A DNA stretch of 64,000 bases from Campylobacter showae (lineage in GTDB: Bacteria > Campylobacterota > Campylobacteria > Campylobacterales > Campylobacteraceae), in NCBI RefSeq assembly GCF_004803815.1, contig NZ_CP012544.1:930001-994000 (forward strand), in the 5' to 3' direction. A program made the translations under genes and the position numbers. A model generated the notes under the pieces. The model was not told the origin of the DNA and did no database searches. It saw only the letters and a program-made list of their open reading frames with translations. Shown here piece after piece: positions 50,925 through 61,102 of this stretch (positions are counted from its first letter, which is position 1; each line of letters begins with the position of its first letter).

Positions 50925-52033
50925 TGTCCCGCTCCGCTTAGGCGCATCACGTCGTTAAAGGCCGCAAACGCCATCAGGCAGAGCAAAAACGCCCAGCCGC
51001 AGTAGGTGAGGCCGATATAGACTTTTTCGTTCATCTCGCGGCGGAAAATGAGCTCGTAAAGGTTGAAAAATATGTGTCCGCCGTCAAGCGCCGGGATAGG
51101 CAGCAGGTTTAGAACGCCTAAATTTACGGAGATCAGCGCGGCGATGATGAGTAGGGTCGAGACGCCGATGCCTGCGGCCTTTGAGGTGATGTCGGTGATC
51201 TGGATGATGCCGCCCATCTCTTTTAGCGGCACGACGCCAACGATGAGCTTTTCAAGTCCCGTAAATATGAGCTTTGAGGCGTTTACGGTCTCAACGAGCG
51301 CAAATTTGAGCGAGCTAAAGCCGGTGTTTCGTATCGTGACGGCCTCGCCTGATGGCGAAATGCCGATGAGCGGTTTTTCTATCTTTTCGCCAAATATCGT
51401 CATGCTTTGCCCGATTTTAGGCGTCAAATTTATCGTTTTTATTTCGCCCGCGCGCTCGAGCGTGATCGCGGTGGAGGTTAAATTTACGTTTTTACTTATC
51501 TCGTCCCATTCGCTGATTTTGATGCCGTTTATGTTTAAAATTTTATCGCCTTTTTGTAGTCCGGCGCTTGCCGCAGCGGAGTTTTCCAGTACTTTGCCCA
51601 CAGTAGGCGCTAGCCTTTCTACGCCGATATGTCCGAGCGCGATAAAGATAAAAAACGCCAAAGCGAAGTTAAAAAACGGCCCGGCAAAAAGGATGAAAAT
51701 GCGTCCTAGCGGGCTAAGTATAGTGTAGCTGTCGGCGTCCTCGTTTTTTAGCCCCGGCTTGGCGTCCTCTTGCCCTTTTAGGCTCACGTAGCCGCCAAGC
51801 GGTATCGCGCCGATAGCGTACTCGGTGCCACCGATGGTTTTTGAGTAGACGCTCTGGCCAAAGCCCACGCTAAATTTTAAAACGCCCACTTTTAGCATGC
51901 GAGCGGCGAGAAAGTGGCCAAGCTCGTGGAAAAATATAAGAAAGCTAATCACCAAAACCGTGATCAAAAAGTGCCAAGAATACGCATAAATGCCGACGGC
52001 TAGCAATACCGCCACAAAGATAATGCTTTTCAA
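50921..52033 (-). CDS. rseP: RIP-type site-2 zinc metalloprotease RseP
   Basis: 370 residues. HELGH (His36, Glu37, His40) is in the first membrane helix. A single PDZ domain (about residues 115-200) follows, then LNLLPIPALDGGHI with the third zinc ligand Asp. Inner-membrane intramembrane protease that cuts anti-sigma factors or leftover signal peptides. The start is TTG at 52033 (AAAGG 6 bases upstream). Only one PDZ is present, compared with two in E. coli RseP. Confidence 0.94.
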   Translation of the reverse strand: MKSIIFVAVLLAVGIYAYSWHFLITVLVISFLIFFHELGHFLAARMLKVGVLKFSVGFGQSVYSKTIGGTEYAIGAIPLGGYVSLKGQEDAKPGLKNEDADSYTILSPLGRIFILFAGPFFNFALAFFIFIALGHIGVERLAPTVGKVLENSAAASAGLQKGDKILNINGIKISEWDEISKNVNLTSTAITLERAGEIKTINLTPKIGQSMTIFGEKIEKPLIGISPSGEAVTIRNTGFSSLKFALVETVNASKLIFTGLEKLIVGVVPLKEMGGIIQITDITSKAAGIGVSTLLIIAALISVNLGVLNLLPIPALDGGHIFFNLYELIFRREMNEKVYIGLTYCGWAFLLCLMAFAAFNDVMRLSGAGQ

Positions 52034-52054
52034 AATTTACCTTTAAATTTGATT

Positions 52055-53071
52055 TTACCGCTCGAGTTTATCACTGAGTAAAACGGCGATAAATTTCGTG
52101 CTCGGGTTCGCGTCAAGCGCGATCTTTAGGCTCATCGTAAGCGGTACGGCTAAAAACATACCGCCGATGCCGAACAAAAATCCCCAAAAAAGTAGACTCA
52201 AAAGCACAACAAGCGTGCTAATACCAAGGCCTTTGCCAAGAAATTTAGGCTCGATAAAGTTGCCGATGACGACATTTACGACCGCATACAGCGCTGCAGT
52301 CCAAGCGCAGGCCGCCGCGTCGTTTAACAAAAGCGCCACCAAAAGTGCTGGAACGGCCGCGATGATAGAGCCGATCGTCGGGACAAAATTTAGCACGAAA
52401 GCTAAAATCCCCCAAAGCGGCGCGTAAGGCACGCCGATGAAATTTAGCCCGATAAATATAAAAACGCCCGTCGCAAACGATGCTGCGGACTTGATCGCGA
52501 GATAGCGTTTGAGATTTGATATAAACGTATCTACGATCTGATTTGTTTGCGGATTTTTACTCGCAAAATACTCGACTTTTTGAGAAAATACCTGTACCTC
52601 AAAAAGCATAAAAGTAACAAGCAAAAAGACAAAAAAGCTCTTTGAGGCAAGTTCCGTGCCGCTCCTTAAAAATCCGCCCAGTACGGCAAAAAGTTTATTG
52701 ATATCAAAGTCTGCGGGCGCCGCGACGCTGTTTGGATCGATGAGGCCGCGGCTAGCTAAGATATGGTGATAGTGGTCGGCTAGGGCTTTAAATTTGCTCT
52801 GAAGCTCGGGCATATAGCTAACCAATCCGTTGATGGTCTTTAGCACGGTGTTTGCGATAAAACCAAGCGATAAAAACACGACCGCGGTAACGAGCGCAAA
52901 GGCTAAAACGCGGGGAAATTTGAGCTTTTCAAGCGCATTTATCGCAGGCGTCGCCACGATAGCGATAAAAACCGCCATCAAAAAGGGCAGCACGACGACG
53001 CTAGCGGCCTTTAGTCCGGCTGCTACCACGACGAAGCTCGCTAGATAGATTATGGCGTTTCCTGTTCTCAA
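52055..53071 (-). CDS. AI-2E family transporter
   Basis: 338 residues, with 7-8 membrane helices and the PerM/AI-2E architecture: an N-terminal helix pair, a soluble segment, then FVLNFVPTIGSIIAAVPALLVAL and GNFIEPKFLGKGLGISTLVVLLSLLFWGFLFGIGGMFLAVPLT. The family exports small molecules or ions (AI-2 in E. coli TqsA, Na+/H+ in others); the substrate here is unknown. Start TTG at 53071, the TTG of an AAATTTG hexamer, with AAAGG upstream. It follows pgsA by 2 bases. Confidence 0.88.
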   Translation of the reverse strand: MRTGNAIIYLASFVVVAAGLKAASVVVLPFLMAVFIAIVATPAINALEKLKFPRVLAFALVTAVVFLSLGFIANTVLKTINGLVSYMPELQSKFKALADHYHHILASRGLIDPNSVAAPADFDINKLFAVLGGFLRSGTELASKSFFVFLLVTFMLFEVQVFSQKVEYFASKNPQTNQIVDTFISNLKRYLAIKSAASFATGVFIFIGLNFIGVPYAPLWGILAFVLNFVPTIGSIIAAVPALLVALLLNDAAACAWTAALYAVVNVVIGNFIEPKFLGKGLGISTLVVLLSLLFWGFLFGIGGMFLAVPLTMSLKIALDANPSTKFIAVLLSDKLER

Positions 53072-53073
53072 AT

Positions 53074-53628
53074 TTACGCCTTTTTGGCTTGATTTTTAAC
53101 GTGATTTACATAAGCGTTTACGTACTCAAAGCCCGAATACAGCGTCAGTGCGACGCTAAGCCAGAGCAAAAACTCGCCAAAAGGCCACTGCATGGTTAAA
53201 AAGCCGATCGCTACCATCTGGCAGACGGTTTTGACCTTGCCCGCCATCGACGCGGCGACCTCTACGCCTTCGCCCGCCATCACGACGCGAAATCCCGTGA
53301 TAAAAAACTCGCGAACGAGGATGAGATACACGGCCCAAGGGCTCGCGCGGTCTATCATCATGAGCCCTAAAAATGCGCCAAGCGTTAGCATTTTATCCGC
53401 AAGCGGGTCGATGACGGCTCCAAGCTTGGTCTTTTGATCCCATGCGCGCGCGATAAATCCGTCGAAAAAGTCCGTGACGCTAGCGATCACGAACACAAGA
53501 GCGGCAAAGTAGTTCATCCAGCTAACATGCACGCCTGAGAAGGAATTTACGCTAAGTAGAAGCCAAAACATCAAGGGTGCTAGAAATACGCGCAGGAACG
53601 CTAGGGCGTTTGGTAAATTTAGGCTCAT
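53074..53628 (-). CDS. pgsA: CDP-diacylglycerol-glycerol-3-phosphate phosphatidyltransferase
   Basis: 184 residues, four to five membrane helices. The CDP-alcohol phosphotransferase motif D-G-x2-A-R-x8-G-x3-D-x3-D reads DGFIARAWDQKTKLGAVIDPLADK. It makes phosphatidylglycerol phosphate, the precursor of PG and cardiolipin, in the inner membrane. Its ATG overlaps the stop of the 106-codon ORF (ATGA). Confidence 0.95.
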   Translation of the reverse strand: MSLNLPNALAFLRVFLAPLMFWLLLSVNSFSGVHVSWMNYFAALVFVIASVTDFFDGFIARAWDQKTKLGAVIDPLADKMLTLGAFLGLMMIDRASPWAVYLILVREFFITGFRVVMAGEGVEVAASMAGKVKTVCQMVAIGFLTMQWPFGEFLLWLSVALTLYSGFEYVNAYVNHVKNQAKKA

Positions 53629-53945
53629 TTATTTTTTCTTTCTTTTGGATTTTGGAGTTTAAAATTTGACATCGCGGTACTTGAGGCGGCGGAAAAAGCG
53701 CTGGCCTTGTTTTGGCTTGACTTTGCCCGTTTCTTATTTGCGCTTTGGTTAAATTTGCTCGTAGCTTTGTCAAATTTGAGCAAATTTAGATTAGGTTTAA
53801 GAAAACCGTCCGCACCGCAAAATTTGCTTGTAAATTTTAAATTTTCATCAAATTTAGCCTGCAAGCGCGTTAAATTTATAGCGCCGAATTTGCCCAAAAT
53901 GCAAGCAACCGGCAAAGGTGCGCAGGCTAAATTTGCTTTTTTCAT
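53625..53945 (-). CDS. 106-residue ORF between fabL-like gene and pgsA
   Basis: A frame that fills the whole fabL-pgsA gap, overlapping both neighbours by 4 bases (ATGA at each end), which is how the other genes of this operon are joined. The product is basic, Lys/Asn/Phe/Ser/Ala-rich, low-complexity and has no clear domain. The first 18 residues are weakly hydrophobic and contain two Cys. The DNA holds about ten AAATTT copies. It may be a true small protein or an AAATTT-filled spacer that stays open by composition; the opposite strand is partly open too. Confidence 0.45.
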   Translation of the reverse strand: MKKANLACAPLPVACILGKFGAINLTRLQAKFDENLKFTSKFCGADGFLKPNLNLLKFDKATSKFNQSANKKRAKSSQNKASAFSAASSTAMSNFKLQNPKERKNK

Positions 53946-54727
53946 TTAAATGTTGTACCGCCGTCGATGATGAAGGTGTGGCCCGTCACCCAGCTAGCTT
54001 TCGAGCTGCACAGAAACAAACATGCGCCGGCGATATCCGTAGGCTGACCCATGCGGTTTAGCGGGCTTAGCTCGGCCGTTTTGTCGCGTACTTCCTCGTA
54101 GTTCGTAAAAGCCCTAAGCGCGTCCGTCTCGATCGGGCCGCCGCTAACGACGTTTACGCGGATATTTTTTTCGCCAAGCTCGGTCGCCGCGTAGCGCGCC
54201 ATAGCTTCTACCGCGGCTTTTGCGGTGCCGTGGCCTGCGTAGTTTTCGATATAGACGAGATTGCCAGTCGATGATAGCGAGATGATGCTGCCGCCGCCCG
54301 TTTTTTCCATGCGTTTTGCCGCTTCTTGCGCGCCTACGACGAATGCATTTACTGTCGCGGTGAAAATATTATTGATACCGCGAGGGCGAAGTTTCATAAA
54401 TTTCGTATATCCGCCTGCTACCGGGCGACCCGAGATGATGGCGTTTGAGACAAAAAAATCTACGCGGTCAAAGTCGGCGTCGATCTCTAAAAATAGATCT
54501 TTGTAGGTCTCGGGTTCTAGTATATTTAGCGCGTAGGCTCTGGCTTTTATGTCGTATGTCGCCTCGAGCTCGGCGGCTTGGGTCTTGGCTAGCTCTTCGT
54601 TTGAGTTATATGTAAAGGCGATATTTACGCCCTTTGCGGCGAATTCCTCAACGATGGCGCGTCCGATACCGCGCGTTCCGCCGCTGATTACTAGAGTTTT
54701 GCCTTTAAATTCGTTTTCGCAGTTCAT
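53942..54727 (-). CDS. FabL-like enoyl-[acyl-carrier-protein] reductase (SDR)
   Basis: 261 residues. The nucleotide site is SGGTRGIG (15-22). The catalytic pair is Tyr163-x6-Lys170 (YAGHGTAK), the Y-x6-K spacing of enoyl-ACP reductases (FabI/FabL) rather than the Y-x3-K of ordinary short-chain dehydrogenases. SLSSTGNLVYIENY, VNVVSGGPIETDALRAF and SSKASWVTGHTFIIDGG recall Bacillus FabL. It probably reduces enoyl-ACP in fatty-acid synthesis; other SDR activity is possible. The start overlaps the dapA stop (TAATG). Confidence 0.8.
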   Translation of the reverse strand: MNCENEFKGKTLVISGGTRGIGRAIVEEFAAKGVNIAFTYNSNEELAKTQAAELEATYDIKARAYALNILEPETYKDLFLEIDADFDRVDFFVSNAIISGRPVAGGYTKFMKLRPRGINNIFTATVNAFVVGAQEAAKRMEKTGGGSIISLSSTGNLVYIENYAGHGTAKAAVEAMARYAATELGEKNIRVNVVSGGPIETDALRAFTNYEEVRDKTAELSPLNRMGQPTDIAGACLFLCSSKASWVTGHTFIIDGGTTFK

Positions 54728-55623
54728 TAAAATCCTTTTATGTTATATTGCTTTATGGTTTGTTCGATTTTTTTGAGATTTTCGGCACTCGGCTCACAAA
54801 GCGGCAAGCGGTACTCGAGGCTTGATATGAGCCCGGCGATATACATCGCGGCTTTGACCGGGATAGGATTGCTCTCGCAAAACATTATTTTATTTACCGC
54901 ATACAGATCATCGTTTATGGCTTTTGCGCGCGCAAACTCGCCTTTTAGCGCAAAGTGAGTCAAATTTGAGATCTCATCCGGGAGCAAATTTGCCGTGACC
55001 GAGATCACGCCCTTGCCGCCGTTTGAGAGGATCGGATAGTTTATCGCGTCCTCGCCGCTGATGACGGACAGACCAGGCTCGTGCGCGAGTAGATCGACGC
55101 AGCGCTCGATACTACCCGTGGCCTCTTTTACGCCGTAAACATTCTCGCACTCTTTAAATAGCCTAAAAACCGTGCACGGCTGGATATCTACACCCACGCG
55201 GCCCGGGACGTTATAGAGTAGTACCGGGATTTCGACGCTTGAGGCGATTGCTTTATAGTGGCGATAGAGGCCTTCTTGCGTCGGTTTGTTGTAGTATGGC
55301 GCTACCGATAGGATACCGTCTGCGCCGTGATCTTGAGCAAATTTTGCTAAACCTACCGCCTCGTGAGTGGCGTTACTGCCGGCACCGGCAAGTACTTTTA
55401 CACCCGTGTTTTTGCAGGTATTTACGGCGATCTCGATACAGATCCTATGCTCGTCGTGCGTTAGCGTCGCACTCTCGCCTGTGGTGCCGACTGGTACGAC
55501 TGCGTCGATGCCGTTTGCTATTTGTCTTTTGATTAATTTTTCATAACCGATTTCGTCTAGTTTACCGTCTTTAAAAGGCGTAATCAGCGCCGTCATAGCG
55601 CCCGTTATTACTTTTTTATTCAC
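54727..55623 (-). CDS. dapA: 4-Hydroxy-tetrahydrodipicolinate synthase
   Basis: 298 residues, a TIM barrel. GTTGESATL binds pyruvate carboxylate; YNVPGRVG carries the catalytic Tyr; VKEATGS carries the Schiff-base Lys. It condenses pyruvate and aspartate semialdehyde at the start of the DAP/lysine branch. Start GTG at 55623, overlapping the M16 gene stop by 8 bases. It feeds both the Ddh route (this window) and the succinylase route if present. Confidence 0.96.
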   Translation of the reverse strand: MNKKVITGAMTALITPFKDGKLDEIGYEKLIKRQIANGIDAVVPVGTTGESATLTHDEHRICIEIAVNTCKNTGVKVLAGAGSNATHEAVGLAKFAQDHGADGILSVAPYYNKPTQEGLYRHYKAIASSVEIPVLLYNVPGRVGVDIQPCTVFRLFKECENVYGVKEATGSIERCVDLLAHEPGLSVISGEDAINYPILSNGGKGVISVTANLLPDEISNLTHFALKGEFARAKAINDDLYAVNKIMFCESNPIPVKAAMYIAGLISSLEYRLPLCEPSAENLKKIEQTIKQYNIKGF

Positions 55624-56869
55624 TTTTTTCCTTTCTTAGGATGATCGTCGTGGATTTTTCTTTTCTTACATATTTTTTGCAGATTTCGTTTAGATCGGCA
55701 GGTTTTAGCGCGGCTGTTTTTTCGGGTAGCTCAAAAAGCGGCTTTATATCGCCTCTAACAAGATAACTACCGTATAAATTTGCTACCTTCGACGCGCTAT
55801 CTAGCGAGTAAATGAGATCGCTTTTTAAGCTATTTTTTATCTTAGTTATCTCGTCCTCGTCTATTTTTTGCGTTTTTGCGTTTTCGAGCACTCGCCAGAT
55901 CTCATCCTCTACGGCCTCGGCCTTGACGCCAGGATTACAAACGGCTAGCACGATGAGCAAGCTCTCGTCGATGTTGCTCATATTATAGACGTCCACGCTG
56001 TTTACGAGACATTTTTCATCTATCAAAACGCGCTGTAAAACCGAGCTTTGTCCGTTACCTAGATACTCGGCTAGCGCGCCCAGACGCGTCTGATCCTTGT
56101 GATTAAACGACGGGATTTTAAAGGCGAGCGCTAGCATCTCTACTTCGCTATCTTTGTAAATTTCAGCTCTTTTTGCGCCGTTTTGCTCAGGCTCGATACA
56201 GTGCAACTTAGGTAGCGGTTTTTTGTTTTTTATATTTTCAAAGTGCTTTTTACCTAGTTCAAACGCGCTTTTTTTGTCGATGTCGCCGCTGATTAGCAGG
56301 ATCGCGTTTTGCGGCTGATAGTACGTCTCGTGAAATTCTTTTATATCCTCTATGCTCCAGTTTCTGATATCGCCGATAAAGCCGATCGGAGTCCAGTGGT
56401 ACGGGTGATAACTAAAAGCGACGTTAAAGAGCGTAAAGTACAAAAAGCCGATCGGAGAGTTGTCCGTGCGCCATCTGCGCTCCTCGGTCACGACGTCGCG
56501 CTCGGGCTGAAATTCTTTATCTTTTAGGCTCAAATTTTCCATTATATCGGCGTAAAGCCTAAGAGCCTCATCTAGGTTGCCTTTTGAGCATTTGACGAAA
56601 TAATGCGTATAATCAAAGCCCGTGCTAGCGTTATTTACGCCGCCAAATCCCTTTACGATCTCGTCAAATTCGCCCGCTTTCATATTTTTCGTGGATTTAA
56701 AATTTAGGTGCTCTAGCATGTGTGCGATGCCGCTTTTGCCCATCGTTTCGTTTCGCGAGCCCACGCGGTAAAACACGTCCACGCTGATGACGCTAGAGCC
56801 CTTACTAGCGGGGATGTGATAGATTTCAAAGCCGTTTTTGAGCTTTGTTTTGGAGTATTTTATAAGCAT
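55616..56869 (-). CDS. M16 family zinc metallopeptidase
   Basis: 417 residues. The inverted zinc motif HxxEH is HMLEH (His50, Glu53, His54), followed by the distal Glu region [11 protein letters not shown]16 N- and C-terminal domains of a clan ME peptidase follow. No signal peptide is evident, so cytoplasmic, unlike PqqL/YhjJ types. The gene precedes dapA as in C. jejuni (Cj0805). Substrate unknown. Confidence 0.93.
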   Translation of the reverse strand: MLIKYSKTKLKNGFEIYHIPASKGSSVISVDVFYRVGSRNETMGKSGIAHMLEHLNFKSTKNMKAGEFDEIVKGFGGVNNASTGFDYTHYFVKCSKGNLDEALRLYADIMENLSLKDKEFQPERDVVTEERRWRTDNSPIGFLYFTLFNVAFSYHPYHWTPIGFIGDIRNWSIEDIKEFHETYYQPQNAILLISGDIDKKSAFELGKKHFENIKNKKPLPKLHCIEPEQNGAKRAEIYKDSEVEMLALAFKIPSFNHKDQTRLGALAEYLGNGQSSVLQRVLIDEKCLVNSVDVYNMSNIDESLLIVLAVCNPGVKAEAVEDEIWRVLENAKTQKIDEDEITKIKNSLKSDLIYSLDSASKVANLYGSYLVRGDIKPLFELPEKTAALKPADLNEICKKYVRKEKSTTIILRKEKSE

Positions 56870-56877
56870 AAATTTCC

Positions 56878-57951
56878 TTAAATTTTGTTTTTTATATCGC
56901 AGCCCACCGCTTCGCTAATCGAGGCGAAATTATCCTCTTTTAAAAGCTTTAAAATACCTTCGTTTATCTGTTTTGCGATGCTTGGGCCTTTAAATATAAA
57001 GGAAGTGTAAATTTGAACCAAATTTGCGCCTGATTTTATGCGCGCGTATGCCTCCTCGGCGCTGTCTATACCGCCGCTTGCGATCAAAACCGTCTTGCCG
57101 TAAAGCTCGCTAGCTACCGCGCTAAAAAGCTCACGAGAGCGTTTGGCGATGACCTTGCCGCTTAGTCCGCCGAAATTTTGCAAATTTGGCGACTTTGATA
57201 GCGAATAATCAACGCTCGTATTATTTACGATGACGCCTTTTGCGCCGCTTTCTACGGCCGTTTTGCAGATCCGCACGGCTTTGTCGTCGTCCATATCGGG
57301 CGCGATTTTAAAGATTATCGGTTTTTTTGCGATCGGCGTAAGGCGCGCAAAGAGGTCTTTTATAAAGCTATCTTCTTGCAATTCGCGTAGGTTTGGGGTG
57401 TTTGGCGAGGAGACGTTGATGACGAAGCAGTCGCAAATTTCGTTAAATTTAGCGACTAAAACTTCATAGTCTTTGATCGCTTCTTCGTTTGGCGTGATTT
57501 TGTTTTTGCCGATGTTTGCAAAAAGCGGTATCGCAAACGGATAGAGCTTACCGACGCGCGCGCTCAGAGCGTCTGCGCCCTCGTTGTTAAAGCCCATCGC
57601 GTTTTGTATACTCTCTTCTTCGATTAAGCGAAAAAGGCGCGGTTTTGCGTTGCCCTCTTGCGGTTTTGGCGTCACGGTGCCAAACTCCACGTGCCCAAAC
57701 CCGAGCGCTGCCAGCGGACGCAGCATGGTGGCGTTTTTATCAAAGCCACCGGCGATTCCTACCGGATTTAAAAAGCTGGTTCCTAGCAAATTTTGCGAAA
57801 GAGCCGCGTCCGTAACGACGCAGTTTTTAGCGACGATGCTATAAAGGCCCGGGAACACGCAGTCTGAGATACTTAGCGTTTTTTCGACGATTTTGTGAGC
57901 GGTTTCGGGGTCAAATTTAAAAAATATGGATTTTAGCGTTTCGTAATTCAA
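56878..57951 (-). CDS. pyrD: Dihydroorotate dehydrogenase (quinone)
   Basis: 357 residues, class 2 length. An N-terminal amphipathic helix (MNYETLKSIFFKFDPETAHKI) attaches it to the membrane. FMN and substrate blocks are GIAGGFDKNATM, EFGTVTPKPQEGN, NAMGFNNEGADAL, NVSSPNTPNLRELQ (with the catalytic Ser) and VNNTSVD, GLSGKVIAKRS. It oxidises dihydroorotate in pyrimidine synthesis, passing electrons to quinone. Start TTG at 57951, in AAATTTG, with AAGGAT upstream. Confidence 0.96.
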   Translation of the reverse strand: MNYETLKSIFFKFDPETAHKIVEKTLSISDCVFPGLYSIVAKNCVVTDAALSQNLLGTSFLNPVGIAGGFDKNATMLRPLAALGFGHVEFGTVTPKPQEGNAKPRLFRLIEEESIQNAMGFNNEGADALSARVGKLYPFAIPLFANIGKNKITPNEEAIKDYEVLVAKFNEICDCFVINVSSPNTPNLRELQEDSFIKDLFARLTPIAKKPIIFKIAPDMDDDKAVRICKTAVESGAKGVIVNNTSVDYSLSKSPNLQNFGGLSGKVIAKRSRELFSAVASELYGKTVLIASGGIDSAEEAYARIKSGANLVQIYTSFIFKGPSIAKQINEGILKLLKEDNFASISEAVGCDIKNKI

Positions 57952-57992
57952 ATTTTATCCTTAAATTTTGAGCGATTTTATCAAATTTAGGC

Positions 57993-59717
57993 TTAAACAA
58001 GGGCTTCGCCTTTTAGTTTCGCGTAAATTTCGCAGCTCTTGCTAAGCGCCTCGTCGGTATCAAAACCGACCACTTTTCCGTCGCTGATAACGGCGATCTT
58101 ATCCGCGTTTTGCACCGTGCTTAGGCGGTGCGCGATGATAAATATTATCTTTTCTTTTTGTAAATTCGCGATGGCTTTGGTTATCTGCTGCTCGCTTTCG
58201 TTATCCAGAGCGCTCGTAGCCTCGTCAAATATCAAAATCTGCGGGTCGTCGTAAAGCGCGCGGGCGATGGCGATACGCTGGCGCTGGCCGCCTGAGAGAT
58301 TGGTACCGAATTCATTTAAAACGGTCTGCGCGCCCTCGGGTAAATTTGACACGAAATCATACGCATTTGCCGTTTTTAGCGCGAGCTCGACTTTGGCTTC
58401 GTCGTATTCGCGGCCGTAGGCGACGTTGTTTGCGACCGTGTCGTTAAAGATATAGACGCGCTGGGTAACTAGGCCGATATTTTGTCTAAGCGAACCTAGA
58501 TCGAAATTTTTGATATTTTCGCCGTTTATCTCGATCGCTCCGCCGTTTACGTCGTAAAATCTCATGAGTAGATTTACGATCGAGCTTTTTCCGCCGCCGC
58601 TACTGCCCACTAGTGCGACGGTTTGAGACTTGCTCGCGCTTAGATTTACGCCTTTTAGCACCTCTTTATCGTCGTAGTTTAGTCTGACGTCTTTAAAATT
58701 TATCAAATTTATTTCAGCCGGCACGGGCTTGTCGCCGCTTAAAATTTGAGGCTCTTTATCAAGTAGCTCAAAGGTTCTCTCGGCCGCGACCACGGCGTCT
58801 TGCATCTTGTTATAAAGGCCTGAAATGCGTTTAATAGGCGTGTAAAGCATGAAAAGCGCGGTTAGAAACGAAAAGAAGCTTCCCATCGTCAAATTTCCGT
58901 CTATGACCTCTTTGCCGCCGATGATGACGACTGCCGCTACGCCCACGGAGCCGAAAATTTCCATCATCGGACTCACCATCTCGTTTACTTTTACGCTTTT
59001 TAAATTTAGCTTGAAAAATTTAGCGTTTTCGGCGGTAAATTTGGCGTGCTCAAACTCCTGTGCGTTGTTTGCTTTGATGATTTCGATGTTGGTAAAAATT
59101 TCGCTCAGCTTAGAGCTGATGTCGGAGGTCTTTTCCTGTGAGGCGCGGGAGATTTTTTTCATCTTTTTTGCGAGTCTTGAGAGCGGATAGACGGCTGCAG
59201 GCATGATAACTAGCGCAAAAAACGCAAGCTGAAGGCTCTGATAAAGCACTACGCAAAGTAGCCCGACGATCGTGATAGCCTCACGGATTAGCTCTGGGAT
59301 CATGGAGCTAACGATGCTTCTGATGCGGTCGATGTCGTTGATATTTCGGCTGATTAGCTCACCCGTGCGGTAGTCGTTAAAAAACTTCATATCCAAATTT
59401 AGCAGGTTTTTTAGTAGCTTTTCGCGAAATCTCCTCACGATATCCTGCCCGATGTACGCCGTAAAATAGGCCTGTAAAAACGTGCCAAGCCCCTTTAAAA
59501 AGTAAATCGCGATGATGGCGTAAGGCAAAAGATAAAGCAGGTCTTTGTTTTTTTCGATAAAAATCTTATTTAGCACGGGTTCGATCACCCACGCCGACGC
59601 CGCAGTGCCGCCGCTAGCCATCAGCATGCCGGCGATCGCGATGATAAAATACGAAATATAATCCCTAAAATAGGGCGCAAACCGCCGCAAAACCTCTTTT
59701 AGGCTCATCTGCTTCAT
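57993..59717 (-). CDS. msbA: Lipid A export ABC transporter MsbA
   Basis: 574 residues from the ATG at 59717 (ATGA with the cysS stop); GTG 59729 is an alternative. Six membrane helices, then an ATPase domain with Walker [13 protein letters not shown], signature [16 protein letters not shown], Walker [14 protein letters not shown] and the switch His in IAHRLS. A homodimeric half-transporter that flips lipid A core across the inner membrane. It could be another heterologous ABC exporter, but the length and pattern fit MsbA. Confidence 0.88.
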   Translation of the reverse strand: MKQMSLKEVLRRFAPYFRDYISYFIIAIAGMLMASGGTAASAWVIEPVLNKIFIEKNKDLLYLLPYAIIAIYFLKGLGTFLQAYFTAYIGQDIVRRFREKLLKNLLNLDMKFFNDYRTGELISRNINDIDRIRSIVSSMIPELIREAITIVGLLCVVLYQSLQLAFFALVIMPAAVYPLSRLAKKMKKISRASQEKTSDISSKLSEIFTNIEIIKANNAQEFEHAKFTAENAKFFKLNLKSVKVNEMVSPMMEIFGSVGVAAVVIIGGKEVIDGNLTMGSFFSFLTALFMLYTPIKRISGLYNKMQDAVVAAERTFELLDKEPQILSGDKPVPAEINLINFKDVRLNYDDKEVLKGVNLSASKSQTVALVGSSGGGKSSIVNLLMRFYDVNGGAIEINGENIKNFDLGSLRQNIGLVTQRVYIFNDTVANNVAYGREYDEAKVELALKTANAYDFVSNLPEGAQTVLNEFGTNLSGGQRQRIAIARALYDDPQILIFDEATSALDNESEQQITKAIANLQKEKIIFIIAHRLSTVQNADKIAVISDGKVVGFDTDEALSKSCEIYAKLKGEALV

Positions 59718-61102
59718 ATCTTTTCCCACATGCAGCCGCTTAGCGTATCCATGAGGCTGATGCCGTTTGCGGCTAGCATATCGCGGATTTTATCGGATAG
59801 CTCATAGTTTTTGGCCGCTTTGGCCTCGTTTCTTTGATTTATCAGATCCTCGATATATGCTCGCTTTTCGTCGCTCACGCCAAACTGAAAATACTCAAAC
59901 ACGTCTACTTGCAAGATGCCTAGCACCCGCGCTATCAGCTCCAAATTTGCCGCGATTTCGCTTTTTTTGGCTTTATCTTTAGGATTTGCGTCTAGCTCGT
60001 CGTTTGCGCTGCGGACAAACTCATCTACGCTCGCAAGGGCTTTTGAGGTGTTTAGATCGTCCCCCATCGCGGACATAAAATCGCTCTTAAATTTATCGTT
60101 TGCGCTCAAATTTGCCGCCGCGCCAAGAACCCGTTTTTTTAGGCGGTAAATTTTATCTAGGCGCTTTTTTGCCGCGTTTAGATCGTCTTCGCTAAAGTTA
60201 AAATTCGCTCTGTAGTGACTCGAGATCAGATAAAATCTCACCGCCTCGCCCAAATTTCGCTCCAGCGCGTCTTTAACGAAAAAGCTATTTCCCAGGCTCT
60301 TACTCATTTTTTCGTTATTTACTTGGATAAAGCCGTTGTGTAGCCAGTATTTAGCCAGGTTTTTATGCTCGGCGCAGCGGCACTGCGCGGCCTCGTTTTC
60401 GTGGTGAGGAAATAGCAAATCAAGCCCGCCCGCGTGGATATCGATCTCAAATTTTTCGCCGCTACTTAGGTGCTTTTTTATCATCGCGACGCACTCGGTA
60501 TGCCAGCCTGGGCGTCCGCGGCCAAACGGACTTTCGTACCATTTCTCGTCAAATTTCCACAGCACGAAGTCTTTTTTGTCCTCTTTTTGCAAATTTGACT
60601 CGACGCGAGCGACGTTTGCTTCGGTGTCAAATTTGCCGCTCAAGCTCAGATACTCCGCGTCTTTTGCGGTGTCAAAGTATATGCCGTCGTCCGCGATCTC
60701 GTAAGCAAAGCCGTTTTTTAGCAAAATTTCGATGTAGCCTATCATCTCTTTTAGCGTCTGCGTCGCTTTTGGCTTTACATCCGGCTCAAGCACGTTAAGC
60801 GCACTCATATCGCGCTCGTAGCTTGCGATGTATCTATCCGTGATCGCTTCTAAACTTTCGCCGCTCTCGCTCATTTTCTTTAAAATTTTATCGTCGATGT
60901 CGGTGTAGTTTCGCACGAATTTGACCTTGTATCCAAGCTCGCTTAGCGTGCGCCTAAGCAAATCAAAGCTAATCGCGCTTTTAGCGTGTCCCAAATGCGC
61001 ATCGTCATAAACCGTCGGCCCGCAAACGTAAATGCGAACGAAGTCGCTTTTTACGGGCTCAAATTCTACTTTTTTTCTCTTTACGCTATCAAAAATTTGC
61101 AT
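59714..61102 (-). CDS. cysS: Cysteinyl-tRNA synthetase
   Basis: 462 residues. [18 protein letters not shown] carries the zinc Cys and the HIGH-like HLGH. A second zinc-ligand block lies around HTECVAM, and EKMSKSLGN is the KMSKS loop. A class I synthetase charging tRNA-Cys. It overlaps murJ by 14 bases and msbA by 4, so it is in the same operon. Confidence 0.97.
   Translation of the reverse strand: MQIFDSVKRKKVEFEPVKSDFVRIYVCGPTVYDDAHLGHAKSAISFDLLRRTLSELGYKVKFVRNYTDIDDKILKKMSESGESLEAITDRYIASYERDMSALNVLEPDVKPKATQTLKEMIGYIEILLKNGFAYEIADDGIYFDTAKDAEYLSLSGKFDTEANVARVESNLQKEDKKDFVLWKFDEKWYESPFGRGRPGWHTECVAMIKKHLSSGEKFEIDIHAGGLDLLFPHHENEAAQCRCAEHKNLAKYWLHNGFIQVNNEKMSKSLGNSFFVKDALERNLGEAVRFYLISSHYRANFNFSEDDLNAAKKRLDKIYRLKKRVLGAAANLSANDKFKSDFMSAMGDDLNTSKALASVDEFVRSANDELDANPKDKAKKSEIAANLELIARVLGILQVDVFEYFQFGVSDEKRAYIEDLINQRNEAKAAKNYELSDKIRDMLAANGISLMDTLSGCMWEKI

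Noticed and set aside
53707-53949. 80-codon plus-strand frame opposite the 106-codon ORF
   Set aside because: It lies antisense to the whole operon and consists of the same AAATTT repeats; no ribosome-binding site.
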